Made by a program: the position numbers and the translations under genes
The notes under the pieces: generated by a model
Seen by the model: only the letters and a program-made list of their open reading frames with translations
What the model was told of the DNA's origin: nothing
Database searches by the model: none
Assembly: GCA_023935145.1 (NCBI GenBank)
Contig: CM043701.1
Location: 72,602,817 to 72,666,816 of the forward strand
Direction of reading: 5' to 3'
DNA from: Bretschneidera sinensis
Taxonomy: Eukaryota; Streptophyta; Magnoliopsida; Brassicales; Akaniaceae
DNA length: 64,000 bases
Shown here: in pieces, positions 52,976 through 63,528 of the stretch
How positions within the stretch are numbered: the first letter of the stretch is position 1
Layout of the letters: every line of letters starts with the position of its first letter

Positions 52976-53149
52976 GTTACCCTTTTAGAAGCTTAAAAAT
53001 ATGAGCTCTAGCTTAGAGTTTTAGCAGGAATTTTGTTTATCTATGCAATCTTGAGTGAGAGATATATTAAATAAGAGTTAATACTCATTCATTAGATGTT
53101 AAATATGCATATGATGAATGTTGATGCAATCAAACTTACAGTTTATCAT
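52976..53149 (-). other. Cop-2 post-pol spacer
   Basis: AT-rich sequence matching Cop-1 about 12780-12950, between RNase H and the palindrome array. No gene. Confidence 0.6.
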
Positions 53150-53277
53150 AGTCCTTTAAACCTATCAATAGTCTAATCTTACAAAAACTAACTTCACTTA
53201 AGGGTTTTGTAAGAATATAAGCTATTTGATCTTAGGAAGGAATGATTTCTAGTCTTACATCACCCCTTTGAGCATGG
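53150..53277 (-). pseudogene. pol: Cop-2 RNase H tail remnant
   Basis: Minus-strand HAQRGDVRLEIIPS and KPL-type sequence corresponds to the last about 40 residues of the Cop-1 RNase H. It is joined directly to gag at 53278. Confidence 0.8.
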
Positions 53278-53898
53278 TAATGTTTCGACATCAAGTTTAT
53301 CAAGATCTTTGGCCTCTGTTATGGCCGTCTTCTTTGCTTTCCAAGTGGGTGGCAAAGACCTTAAGATCTTCATTGTTAGTTCAAATTCCTCAATGTTCCT
53401 AGAAAGAAGCTTTAAATCGTTAACAATAGTGGTGAAACGTGAGTGCATTTCAGAAATTGTTTCGTTAGGAGACATTTTGAAAGATTCATACTCTGACACT
53501 AGCATATAGATGTTTGATTTTTTAACTTCGCTAGTTCCTTTATATGTAACTTGCAATTTGTCCCAAATCTCCTTAGCCGAAACACAAGCAAAAATTTTAT
53601 TATATTCAGAAATATCTAAAGCACAGTGTAAAATACTTGTGCCTCTACTATTTAAAGACATCATTCTACAATCCTCTTCATTGAACTCAGTTTTGAGTTT
53701 AGGCATTGTATGATTGATTTCTGTAATAGTTATTTCCTTTGTAGGAATTCTAGGTCCTTCATCAATGACTCTCCATAGATTGTAATCTTATCCTTCGACA
53801 AAGATTTTCATCTTATTTTTCCAATAGTTATTGTTGGAGCCATTGAACAAGGGAGGCCTAGTACAAGAATGTCCTTCAGAATAGTTATTAGATACCAT
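53278..53898 (-). pseudogene. gag: Cop-2 Gag N-terminal part
   Basis: ATG at 53898 on the minus strand, then SEGHSCTRPPLFNGSN, one stop, and an open frame (KLKTEFNEEDCRMMS, KEIWDKLQVTYKGTSEVK, MHSRFTTIVNDLK, ILRSLPPTWKAKKTAI) to the deletion point. The zinc knuckle and everything downstream to the RNase H tail are missing. Substitution damage is lighter than in Cop-1. Confidence 0.87.
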
Positions 53899-53939
53899 CG
53901 GATCAACTTAAGGATTTTAAGCCCAAAATTGAGAACGAG

Positions 53940-53951
53940 GCTCTGATACCA
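53940..53951 (-). other. Cop-2 primer-binding site (initiator tRNA-Met)
   Basis: Minus-strand TGGTATCAGAGC, perfect over 12 bases, two bases from the LTR. Confidence 0.92.
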
Positions 53952-53953
53952 AT

Positions 53954-55236
53954 TGTAAACCGAGGTTCAAACCCAAGAGGGGAGTGAATTGAGTTTTTAA
54001 AATTTTTTGCTAATTACTTGCAAGTTTATAAAAAACATTTAATTGCACAAAGCATACAAACAAGTAGTGTGCTTTAAGTAAAAGAGTTTAAGGAAGAGAA
54101 AGTGCAAATTCAATTTATAGTGGTTCGACAATATCAGATTCCTTTTGACCCTACGTCAACTCTCTTCAAGGAACCTCCTTGAAGTAATCCACTAAAACTT
54201 TTAGTCGTACAACTTCATGGGTGTTGTACAATCCTTACAACCAATCCCTTTCTCATAGAAGCTATTCCTTTCCTTACGGAAGCTAATCCATTCCTCACGG
54301 AAGCTAATCCCTTCCTTACGAAAGCTAATCCCTTCCTCATGGAATCTAACAAAGAAGTGTTTAATCCTAAAGACTTTAAGAGTTATTACAACTCTTTCCC
54401 CTTTACAATAAATAAGATTTGTTGTAAAGTAAACGGTAGAGAGTTAGCAATAAGTGCTTATACAAATGAACAATATCTCTCTTTCAAGAATAAGCTTAAA
54501 GAATGGCTCAACAATAAAATTTTCAAAGCTTTTTAAGAATTAATGAGCTAACTTGTGAATTGAATGTGTTCTCTTCTTCTTTTAAATGCTCATTGAATTA
54601 ATATGGGTTTATATAGCCTTGAATTAATATGGCTGTTAAACACTAACTTGGTAGGTTTGGTGCATTAAATGCTCAAGTCCCGCATCTCAAATGATCATAT
54701 TTTTTAATTTCCAATTGACTGGGTCCTTGTACCAGTTGACCAGGTCAAGTAAGAAACTTCACTTTTAGGCTATTGAGGAGTACCAGTCGACTGGGTCCTA
54801 AGCACTAGTCGAATGAGAACTCTCTATCCTAGTTGCCAGTTTCCTGGGTTTTTGACACCAGTCAATTGGGGATCTTCTGTCCCACACCCCAATCGACTAG
54901 TATAATGAGCCAGTTGATTAGGTTGCCCTTCAACCTAGTTTTTTATATATTAAAACTTTTTTTGACTTGAAAACATTTGTATTAGTAGTTTTGTCAAAAT
55001 CTTTTATAAAATGAGCCATAAGTCAAGCTAAGTATTTGAACATGAGAGATTTACAGTTGTTTTCAATAAATTAATGTCTATTCTATATATTTTGTCTAGT
55101 CTTGGCGTCCGAATCTAGTTGAGTTCTTGCATCTTGTTTCTACGCTGAAAGCTTTTACCGCTTAAACACTAAGATAAAACTGTTAGTACAATTAGAGTAG
55201 TGTTTTGTCATTATTAAAATCAAATATGGGTCAACA
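53954..55236 (-). mobile_element. Cop-2 5' LTR
   Basis: TGTTGACCC (55236) to TTTACA (53954) in the minus sense. Five CTTCC..GGAAG minisatellite units (54244-54352), TATATAAA at 54608-54615, and CAGTCGACTG-type sites at 54709-54918, many decayed to GTTGAC or GTCGAA. Confidence 0.9.
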
Positions 55237-55241
55237 AATGT

Positions 55242-56340
55242 TTTCTTAGTAGTAGAATTATGTCCAATTTCAGTGTCTTTCCTTTTCCTAGCCGCACTTT
55301 TTCCTATTTTGTGTTATATTTCCTTTTATTTACTTTCTTATTTCATGTTTTCCTAGAGTAGAAGTATTTCCCATTTTAATGTCTTTCCTTTTTCTAGAAG
55401 GAGTAGTATTATTGTAATTTCTTTTTCCTTTCTAGGAGTTATCCTATATATATGACCAGGTGCTCTTTTATTGGGGAGACTTTAGATTTTTCCTAGACAT
55501 TAATAATAAAGAGATAATAGAATGAGGGTGGCTGCCAAGTCTCAATGAAGAGAGATCTTCAACAATCTTGAATGCTTCATCAACTTATTTCAAGCAAAAG
55601 AGTTTTATTATCTTCTCTTTAGTTTTCTTTTGATGCATTCCAATAAGAACATGGTTAATTTCATATTTGTTATGAACTAATTTTATTTTTCTAGGGCTTT
55701 GATGTAATCTAGCTTTGAACACACAAATAAAATCCCAAATTATTTTATTTCAATGTTGTTTTATGTTGGGTGTTTATCCTTAATCTTATTTCTTACAATT
55801 TTAATGCCAATTATTGTTCGATTTATTGAATCATAATGAAACCGAGAGGTAATTTGTGATTAGAAGCTTTTAGGATTAAACACCATTAGTTGAGCGAAAG
55901 ATAGAGATACTTTACTGCAATTAGTGTGATTTTAGATTAAGAAAAATCCAAAGAACTTAATGAATCTTCAAATAATTTAATTTACATAGAGATATGATAA
56001 ATTATTAGGTGAAAATATTTCTAATGTTATTCGAGAGAAAACACTGAATAATTAAGGGATTTATTTTTCATCAATGAAAAATTGGAATTTTATAACAATG
56101 AATAATAAATTGTGTGGGATTAGCTAGGTGAAATCAAAAGCTCTAGATTGTTTTTATTATCTCTACAACCTTAAGTTTTATTCTCTTTTCTTTTAATTTA
56201 TCTTTATCAAGCACTTTAGTTTAATTTAGGTGGTAAAGTCTTTAAAATTTTGGTTTTATTTCCAAATAATAAATAATTTGGTAAATTTCAATACTCAATA
56301 CAAACTTGAACATAAAGTGTTTGGTTTTTAAGCCTAGCTG
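55242..56340 (+). mobile_element. LTR-X, right part
   Basis: Continues 40211-40615. It repeats the 'ccgcac..tttcctatt..tcatgttttccta' block in tandem (about 115 bases), has a TATATATA box at 55445-55452 with a plausible start site in the next 50 bases, then AT-rich downstream sequence. No primer site was found; the right end is set by the Ath-5 break at 56341. Family unknown. Confidence 0.5.
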
Positions 56341-56881
56341 AATTTCTTTTCTCATTTGCCTCGTCTTTTGGGCTGGGAAGAACTTCCTTAGGAATTTGCT
56401 AGCCAACTCCTCCCAAGTGTGGATGGAAACTGCAAGCAAAGAACTATACCATAATTTAGCATTATCTTTCAAGGAAAAAAGGGAAAAGAATTAACCTTAT
56501 TCCTTCTTGGTCTAAGACTTGGATGTGCTGGAATTTGCAGAGGTCAAAGAACTCTCGAAGGTGCAAATGTTGATCCTCACTAGGTGTACTCCTAAAGTGA
56601 GTCAGTGCATTGAGTATCTGCGGAGATATGTAGTAGTTTCCTTCCGCCTCAGGTTGATACGCAATGCACGAAGGTTGGTCGAGGTTCTGTGGGATGAAGG
56701 ATTGCTTCATCGGCCTCCGCTCAGGTGGTTGTTGTTCGGCTATCTGTTCTGCCATTGGTATCTCTTCCTCACTTCTTCCTTCTTCCTCTTTCGAATTGTC
56801 TCTAAACTTTTTTCGGATAGTCCTCTCTAGCTCGGGATCAAGGGGAAGGAATGTCGGATTCTTGGACAGACAATCGTGCAT
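56341..56881 (-). pseudogene. gag: Ath-5 Gag N-terminal fragment
   Basis: Minus-strand MHDCLSKNPTFLPLD, RNLDQPSCIAYQPE-type sequence, LTHFRSTPSEDQHLHLREF, and after a one-base gain in a T run near 56475, KDNAKLWYSSL and FFPAQKTRQMRKEI. It stops abruptly at 56341 inside the Gag core, where unrelated DNA (LTR-X) begins. Confidence 0.87.
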
Positions 56882-57154
56882 GAATCAGTGGCAGTTATGT
56901 GAGTGCAGCAGTCAAACACTACTGCTCGGATTACTCTCTGCCTCAATTGCACTCGATCGCACAGAGGGTGCGCTCAATCGCAAGTGGCACAGAAAGCTCT
57001 TCTGGAGTACCTGAAACAGAGAAAAAGGGAAATTGATTAGGGTTTTGATGATGTAAAAAAAAATAAACACAATAATTATGAATTGAATAAAAAGAATATA
57101 ACAAGAATTAAATTAAATGAGAAATTAATTCTAAAAATAAATTTTAGCGCAATC
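56882..57154 (-). other. Ath-5 leader
   Basis: Leader between primer site and gag, with ACTCGATCGCAC and GTGCGCTCAATCGC near 56950-56982. Confidence 0.6.
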
Positions 57155-57172
57155 CCCGGCAACGGCGCCAAA
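57155..57172 (-). other. Ath-5 primer-binding site (tRNA-Asp, perfect)
   Basis: Plus-strand TCCCCGGCAACGGCGCCA equals the 18-base tRNA-Asp 3' end including CCA, the only perfect copy in the window. Confidence 0.93.
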
Positions 57173-57178
57173 AACTTA

Positions 57179-58465
57179 TTGTGACAATTATCTACCTAAA
57201 TAAATACGCAAATAACCGTCTTAGTTTTACTTGCAAGTGCACAAGGTCTGTGGTAGCATAGTGTGCAAGTGCGAGATCATTTCCATAGGGATTGGTAAAT
57301 TTCAATTTAGAATTAGTTTCTTCAAGTTAAAAAGAGAAATAATAGTTTGATTGTGAGTGAATAATAATAATGAGAACATAGGGCTACGATATCGACCACT
57401 AATTATACTTTCCCACTAACTAAAGTTTCAATGCTCTAGCCTTATCATGAATATTTAATGGCTGCCAACCTAAGGGCTTGGTCCACACCTTAGGCTATTG
57501 ATCTCCCTATGCAACGAGTTAGGCGTGGTGTATGCACTAACTCTTTTCTCTCTTAAGGGATTCAGCATGGGTGTCTACTGAGTTATTCCTTAAGAGAGCA
57601 TGAGGGCTGTGGAGATCGACAACCACACGGGAGCTAGGGCTTGGTCCGCTCTTGGTTTCCCATGTTGATTAACTCAAGAATCCGGTGTGGATATCCCTTG
57701 TTACTAATGTCAAACCCAAGACTCTGTCATACAAATTGATTCGAATAACTTATCCATACCACATGCATACGTTGATCAGGCACATACATATGAGGAATGT
57801 AAATACAAACAGGTATTAATCAAGTTAAATATTCTAACAAGGCTATAGCAAAGATAATCAATGAATGAACATGTGGAAAAGCATAACTAGGGCATCAATC
57901 GAGCCCTATAGGAGTTTAGTTACACATGCTAAGTAAATTAAATATTCTAAACGTAATGAAATAAAAACAGAAAACTAAAACCGAAGAAGACTCGGGAGAC
58001 GAGTCGTCAATTCCTCCCCTAAGCTCTCTACTTCAAATCTAGAATATAAAGGTATGTTTTATGTGTTTTACAGGGCTATTTATAGGGTCCTTATGGTGTC
58101 CCGAAACCCTAATTCCTTTTTGGGGTCGGAAGACTTCTTTCTATATTTGGCTCTGCCGCCTTTGGAGTGATTGGGCTCGAGCGTATGCAGGATGCACTCG
58201 ATCGCAGGTGTGCGCTCGAGTCTTCTTCAAGTGCGCTCGTGCTCTTGTGCGCTCGATCTCAATGGGTTGCGCTTGAGCGCACCTTGCTGGATGGCAGATC
58301 TTGACTTTTGCTTCTAAAAGCTCCAAATTATCATCTTTTTGTCCAAGTCCTGTGAAAAAAAAACATAAAACACAAAAATGAAGTAGAATCCATAGAAATA
58401 GATAAATAAAGAGCCTAACAAGTGTAAATTAAGGGGCTTAAATATGACTATTTAAGTACTTATCA
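57179..58465 (-). mobile_element. Shared LTR of Ath-5 and Ath-4
   Basis: An Athila-type LTR with a primer site on its left (57155) and a polypurine tract on its right (58466). It therefore serves as 5' LTR of Ath-5 and 3' LTR of Ath-4. Palindromes at 58170-58282, TATAAATAG near 58076-58084, hairpin near 57546-57601. Confidence 0.9.
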
Positions 58466-59850
58466 CACCCCCAAACTTACATATTGCTAGTCCCTTAGCA
58501 ATACAAAACTAAAGACTATGTTAGTACAAAATTTAAAGATAAATTCATTTCCATGATATTCAAAAAATTTAGGTTGTGCATAAAACTGTGATAACCATTC
58601 ATGAGTAAGCTTAAAACAATAACACATTTTTGTATTGAAAAAGGATTTTCAAAAGCTCGTGTTACTTACCTAAGGTTGGCCTAAGGCATCGCAAGTTTGA
58701 TTCGTGTATGATGAATTAGCACATATAAGATGGGGCTTCCACATAATTTTACTGTATAGCGTTTTGGTGCCCAAACCTTTATCAAATTCCTTATCAAAGA
58801 GAACAAAAATGGTGTAATACTTGCTTTTTCTTTCTTTTTCTTTTATCATGCTATCTTTGCCATGTTGAGTTCCATCAAGCTTTCTATTTGACCCGTGTAA
58901 TGAGTGTTTGGCCAATGACTCCCAAACCAGATGGTTTTAGGGCATCAGGTGTAAAGATACCCCTAAGGATTTACTAACTCGAGTCAAAAAGGCTATGGAA
59001 CTAACAGGTTTTTAATGCTTCTAAATGAAATTCCCACCTTTTGACGTGAACACTCAATGCTTACTGAGGCAAGAGGCCCAGTTACTCAGTGGAAATTTGT
59101 TATTAAGATCATTAAAGGCTTACTTTCCACCTTTTGACGTGAACACTCAATGCTTACTGAGGCAAGAGGCTCAGTTACTCAGTGGAAAGTTTTTTTTTAT
59201 TGATCATTAGAAGCTTTTCATTTTCTTTTTGCATGATGAACATTTTTCTTTATTTTTCTTATACCAAAGTGTTCTTTTCAACAACTCCTTATATTATAGT
59301 TAGGTTATGGAAACATATATAAAATAATTAAGTGTCATTCCCCACATAAATGCATGCTAAATTTGGATTAAACTTGTGAATTCTTTGGTGCCTTGAGATA
59401 GGTAACTAACTTTGTAAAATTCCCATTACAAGACTATGTGTTCTAGTTTTTAAGCTTACTAATGAAGTTTTATCAAAATTTTAATTTAACTAAAATTTTT
59501 GTTACCAAAAGCACATGCATTTATCTTTTTCTAAAAAAAAACTGGGAACTTTGTGTGTGCATGTGTTTCAAGTGTGTGTGTAATAGTATCTAGTATCTCC
59601 CACTACTCCCAAACTTAAAATACACATTGTCCCCAATGTGTGTGTGGCATGGAAAGATCAGACCTGGGAGATTGAGAACTAGATTGCTTGCTTGCTTACT
59701 TGTGCACGCCCCCAAACTTGAACTGGATGCACGCACTAAGTGCCTATCAAAGAAAAATTAACATTGTTTCGAAAAACAAAAATATAAATAATAGACATGT
59801 AAATATAACTATAAACAAATAAAAAGAACTAAAATGCAAAAGGATATGTC
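58466..59850 (-). other. Ath-4 polypurine tract and 3' untranslated region
   Basis: TAAGTTTGGGGGTG (minus) at 58466-58479, two tandem units with TTTTGACGTGAACACTCAATG (59032-59190), PPT-like copies at 59604-59617 and 59707-59720, and a perfect ACACATTG-tccc-CAATGTGT hairpin (59622-59641). Non-coding. Confidence 0.8.
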
Positions 59851-59906
59851 TGGGGTGCCTCCCATGAGCGCTAAGTTTTACGTCTTCAGCCAGACGGTGT
59901 ATCCTC
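59851..59906 (-). promoter_or_regulatory. Conserved 3' motif (GGCACCCC hairpin region), Ath-4
   Basis: Minus-strand GTCTGGCTGAAGACG, AACTTAGCGCTCATGGGAGG and CACCCCAGAC, directly after the extra-ORF stop. Confidence 0.55.
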
Positions 59907-61044
59907 TCACTGCTGATCATCTGTGGGTGCAGTCGATGAGGTACCGAGTGCAGGAGGTAGGCGGTCAAGGATGGCCTGTAACATCGCCTCCTGTCGTGTA
60001 AACTACGCCTCTAACCCATCAATCCGTCGATTGATCAAATGGGCGGCCTCACGATCCTCTCGACGGATGTCGGATAGCTCACATCAAAAGAAGGATAGCT
60101 CATCCATAAGATGTTGATACTCCATGGAACCCATATCTGGCTGGTCCTCCTCCCATAAAGGGCTCACTGGTGGATGCTCGGCCTCTATCTGATCATCCAC
60201 TATAGGCTCGACGGGTGGTATCTGTGCCCGAGGTCCTTGGGGCATATGCAACTGGCTGAGGCTCCACTGGGCTCTACCAAAGAAAGGATGGTCACTGACC
60301 GGGCTATCCACAGAGGAGCCTCTAATCCCCTTTTTCTTGAAGATATGACTGAGCAAGAAGAGGAAATGAATACCCCAAGTTTTTGGCTGTGGTCATCTGC
60401 CGATTATGTACCCCATCCCAGAAATTGTGTATCTGACTCCATATGATTGCTGGGATGGAGTATTAGTGACCTCGGTGAAAGGCGTAGAGAGCTTGTAAGA
60501 ACTAATCCCACCTCTATGTCTTATGCCCCAAAGGGCACACATTATGCTGCAGGATTGAGTCGACGAACCATAGGCGGGGAGGCAACCTTGACCGGCTTCC
60601 CGCATTGTTGTGGTGGTCGGCATACTGACCTACACACATATCCTCAATGATGTGTGGGAGAGAAAACGAGTCAGGCTGCTCCTCTATGTGGCTGTCCTCC
60701 GATGGAGGCTCATCAAAACAGTGTAAAGAGCTGGCTATGTCAGTGGTGGTCAGCTCTATAAATCGGCCCTAGACTGAAGAAGATAAGATCTCCGACCTAA
60801 TGCAGTCATAGATCAGGTTTTCGTAGAAACTGACCACGAATCTAGTGTATACCGTCGAGCAGACCGGCTTGAATAGCCGCTTGAGACCTCGACTCTTGAA
60901 TTCTTGGACAGCCCCTCTTGTGGCATTCAAAGTCTTGAAGTCCTCTTCTACTTTAAATTTTGTCTCGAATAGTATTTCACGCTGTTCAAAACTGGGCCGG
61001 GATGTTTGGTGACGGTTGCTAGAAGCTCGGGATGTGGAAGCCAT
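59907..61044 (-). pseudogene. Ath-4 extra ORF
   Basis: ATG at 61044 on the minus strand (MASTSRASSNRHQTSR), then EQREILFETKFKVEEDFK, GLKRLFKPVCSTVYTRFVV and SFYENL. IASSLHCFDEPPSED-like sequence, SRLPPRLWFVDSILQHN, LPF-type, SHIFKKKGIRG, FFGRAQWSLSQLHMP and a Gln/Glu-rich tail follow, with TGA at 59907-59909. It is collinear with Ath-3 46638-47765 and keeps Gln or Ser where Ath-3 has early stops. A frameshift near 60360 and several nonsense codons break it. Comparing the two copies shows which stops are damage. Confidence 0.72.
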
Positions 61045-61222
61045 ATGTTGTGGATAAATAGTAGTGCTTCTTGTGTGATTGCACTCGTGCGTAGCTACTG
61101 GTGCACTCGATCGCACAAATTGAAGTACACTTGATCGCACTCGGTCAGGCAATATGTCAAGCACCTTATGCGCACCAAAAACTGAAAGCTATAGAATGCA
61201 TACACCCTTGATCCAAAACCTC

Positions 61223-61346
61223 CTGCAAATGGAAAACTATCCAATCAATACACACAAATAACATATATAGATAATGTATATGTAAACTATAGATCAGAAT
61301 TGTGTGTGTAAGTATCAAAAAAAGAAAAAGAAAAACATGTGTGTAC
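61223..61346 (-). other. Putative intron in Ath-4 extra-ORF leader
   Basis: In the minus sense ACACAAG|GTACAC (61346) to TTTGCAG|GAGGTT (61223), 124 bases, T-rich. The borders match those of Ath-3 while the interior does not. Confidence 0.6.
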
Positions 61347-61690
61347 CTTGTGTGCTTAGGAGGGTTATGTGTGTGCAAAGGAGAAAGAAAATGTATTTGC
61401 CTAGTGGTTGGCTTGGTTTTGTCGCGAGAGGGTGGTGGTGTGGAGTGCCGGATGGGGGTTGAAGTTCGGGTTTTTGCTATGTGTGATGGTTCATGCGAGA
61501 GAGAGATGTCAGAAGTGAAATTGAGCTTAAGTGAGCGAGGAAGAGGGAATTGTTTATAATATGCACATGACTTCTCTACCCCCGAGTGCGCTCGAGTGCA
61601 TTTGTGAAGTACACTCGATCGAATGATACGCAAGTGCGTAGTGTGATGTGCTCGCGCGCAATGCAGGGCAAGGCAGCACTGGATCGCATG
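61347..61690 (-). promoter_or_regulatory. Ath-4 internal promoter-like region and leader exon
   Basis: Palindrome-type sites GCGCTCGAGTGCA, CACTCGATCGAAT and GTGCTCGCGCGCA at 61583-61690, then TATTATAAA (minus, 61553-61561), then a C/T-rich leader to the splice-donor-like site at 61346. A second cluster (61080-61142, GCACTCGATCGCAC) lies just before the ORF. Confidence 0.57.
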
Positions 61691-61749
61691 GTAGAAATTT
61701 GCTAAATATTAAAAAAAGTATAAAGAAATGAATTAAGGTAAAAATAGGA

Positions 61750-61850
61750 ACGATACAGTCATACCAATTTGTAGTGGTCTCAGTACCACTCACCTCGATA
61801 GAGGCACTTGAGCTATATGTTATGTAAATGGAATTTGCTCAAGCGCTCTC
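61750..61850 (-). other. Ath-4 hairpins before the accessory module
   Basis: CCTC-tatc-GAGG and GTGGT-actgag-ACCAC, matching the Ath-3 pair at 45927-45957. Confidence 0.6.
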
Positions 61851-62732
61851 TATGATAGCTTCAAGGCTACATCCTTTGAAGGAGGCACTGAGGGCCCCCA
61901 TCAGGTGGTTCCAGTGCCGTTGATGGCTGTTTTGTCTCCCATTTTGGTGCCTGGTCAATAAAATAAGGAGTAGTATTAGTAAGTGCAAGATTTTTAACTT
62001 TAGGATTATACTTACTTGTAGGTTTAGGTGTGCTCTTGATGATGTGCACAGCTCCATGGATATTTTTAATCACATTATCCTCTAGCCTAATGTCCAATCT
62101 TATGTCAGCATGGATGGTCTTCAATGGAGCAGTTTAATGGACTTTAGATACTTCCTTATCAGCACCATGTATGAAACTTACATTGTGATATTCATCATTA
62201 GCTTTTGTAGAGTCTAATGTATTAAAGATTTTAAATTCTACCTCTTCATCATTTACTCTCATTGTGACAATGCCTCTTTTTACATTAATGTTTGTGTCAG
62301 CAGTGATCAGAAATGGTCTCCCTAAGATGATAGGGAGTGGTACAGGCATATGACACTTCTCCATATCTAATACAATAAAATCAGCAAGTAAAATAAATTT
62401 ACCTACTCTTACCAAAACATCCTCGAGGATACCTCTTAGTCGTTTGATGCTTCTGTCAACCAATTGTAGAGTAATGGAGGTTGGTTGGAGTTCCCCCAAA
62501 CCTAGTGTCTTGAATACATTGTAAGGTAGCAAATTGACACTCGCTCTTAGGTCCAATAATGCATGCTCGAAAAGCTGGTCACCTAGCCTGCAAAGAATAG
62601 TGAAACTTCCCAGATCTTTTAGTTTAGGTGGTAATTTTCTTAATAATACAGCACTCACCTCTTCGGTCAAGGCTACTGTCTCATGCTCCTAAAACTTTCT
62701 TTTGTTAGTGCAACAATCTTTTAAAAACTTAG
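61851..62732 (-). pseudogene. pol: Ath-4 protease and linker, interrupted by Gyp-F
   Basis: Minus-strand KFLKDCCTNKRKF near 62700, then AVLLRKLPPKLKDLGSF and ALLDLRASVNLLPY, where the usual DLGA/DLGVG has Arg for Gly and would inactivate the active site. GILEDVLVRVGKFILLADF and PIILGRPFLITADTN follow, then a diverged linker (KSTPKPTSKY, IDQAPKWE) ending near 61870. RT does not follow. Gyp-F cuts the frame at 62733. Confidence 0.85.
62728..62732. repeat. Predicted target-site duplication of Gyp-F, left copy
   Basis: CTTAG. The partner should follow the Gyp-F 3' LTR beyond the window. Confidence 0.55.
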
Positions 62733-63459
62733 TGACATGGGTATGTCCAACCTAGCATGGGCCTGCTCAACAAAAATCTAATAATCTTTTGTCAACTAAG
62801 CAAGGTGCAAGGTCCAAGCCCAAAGTGGAAGAAGATTTGGATGTAACAGCCTACTGGAGTTAGGCTGATCATACCAGGCCCAAACGATCTCTTTTTTGAG
62901 ATTTTCTTAAGTCAAAATTAAAGTTCAAGACGTCATCTTTCAAACCAAACAAGTTTCAGCCCATTTGGAGATGTCTACAAGAAGATATGACCGTTTGAAT
63001 TCTGGTCATTGAGTGCTCCTTAAAATCCGAAATTGTGTTCCTCTTTTTACTTTTGACCAATTCCTTGATTCCTTGCATGTTTTAGGGATTGTCTCCTTCT
63101 TTGTTTTAGGGATTATTTCTTTGAATGTTTTATGGATTGTTTTCTTACTTTTTCTAAGCTTAGAGGGTTGTTCTAAGCTCTATAAATACTTGTGTTTGTA
63201 AGTTGAAAATCAGACTTGAGTTTATAAATTGAAATTAGCCTTTGGCCTTTGAGAAGAGAGTTTCTCTTTCTTGTAATTCTGTATCTCTTTGGTATACCTT
63301 AGAGTGGTGAATTCCTATAGTTTTGTATCCCTTGTGTTAATCCTTTGTGTGGTGATATTCTATATCCCTTTAGTGTTATCTCTTGGGTGGTGAACTCCTA
63401 TCTTTCATTTTGTTGTTTGTTTGTTTAGTTTCCTTCAATTCTATTTAAATCCGGTATCA
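62733..63459 (+). mobile_element. Gyp-F 5' LTR
   Basis: TGACATGGGT to GGTATCA, followed three bases later by an initiator tRNA-Met primer site. AGCTCTATAAATACTTG near 63175-63191 has a clear TATAAATA (63180-63187). It interrupts Ath-4 protease. Confidence 0.8.
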
Positions 63460-63462
63460 AAT

Positions 63463-63475
63463 TGGTATCAGAGCT
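63463..63475 (+). other. Gyp-F primer-binding site (initiator tRNA-Met)
   Basis: TGGTATCAGAGCT, perfect over the first 12 bases. Confidence 0.9.
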
Positions 63476-63528
63476 TTGGTTTCTTAAGTGTGATATCTAA
63501 CACCTTGATTTCCATAGTTCTTGTTATT

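Larger units (their letters stand above)
40616..55236 (-). mobile_element. Cop-2: pol-deleted SIRE-like copia element, host of Ath-3
   Basis: Minus-strand element with LTRs at 53954-55236 and 40616-41740 plus 50497-50605, the latter split by Ath-3. The interior keeps the start of gag, the last part of RNase H, the internal promoter region and the extra ORF. A single deletion removed everything between gag and the end of RNase H. Without Ath-3 it is about 5.9 kb. It is non-autonomous but retains the accessory module. Confidence 0.9.
57179..62732 (-). mobile_element. Ath-4: Athila-like gypsy, protease plus extra ORF, no RT
   Basis: A minus-strand unit with the same plan as Ath-3: protease (62134-62732), short linker, hairpins, promoter-like array, intron borders, extra ORF, 3' untranslated region, PPT and LTR. 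RT, RNase H and integrase are absent. Its gag and 5' LTR must lie to the right of Gyp-F, beyond the window. Confidence 0.87.

Noticed and set aside
57155..57172. tRNA-Asp gene
   Set aside because: Only the 18-base 3' end is present next to an LTR; there are no anticodon or D arms. It is a primer-binding site.
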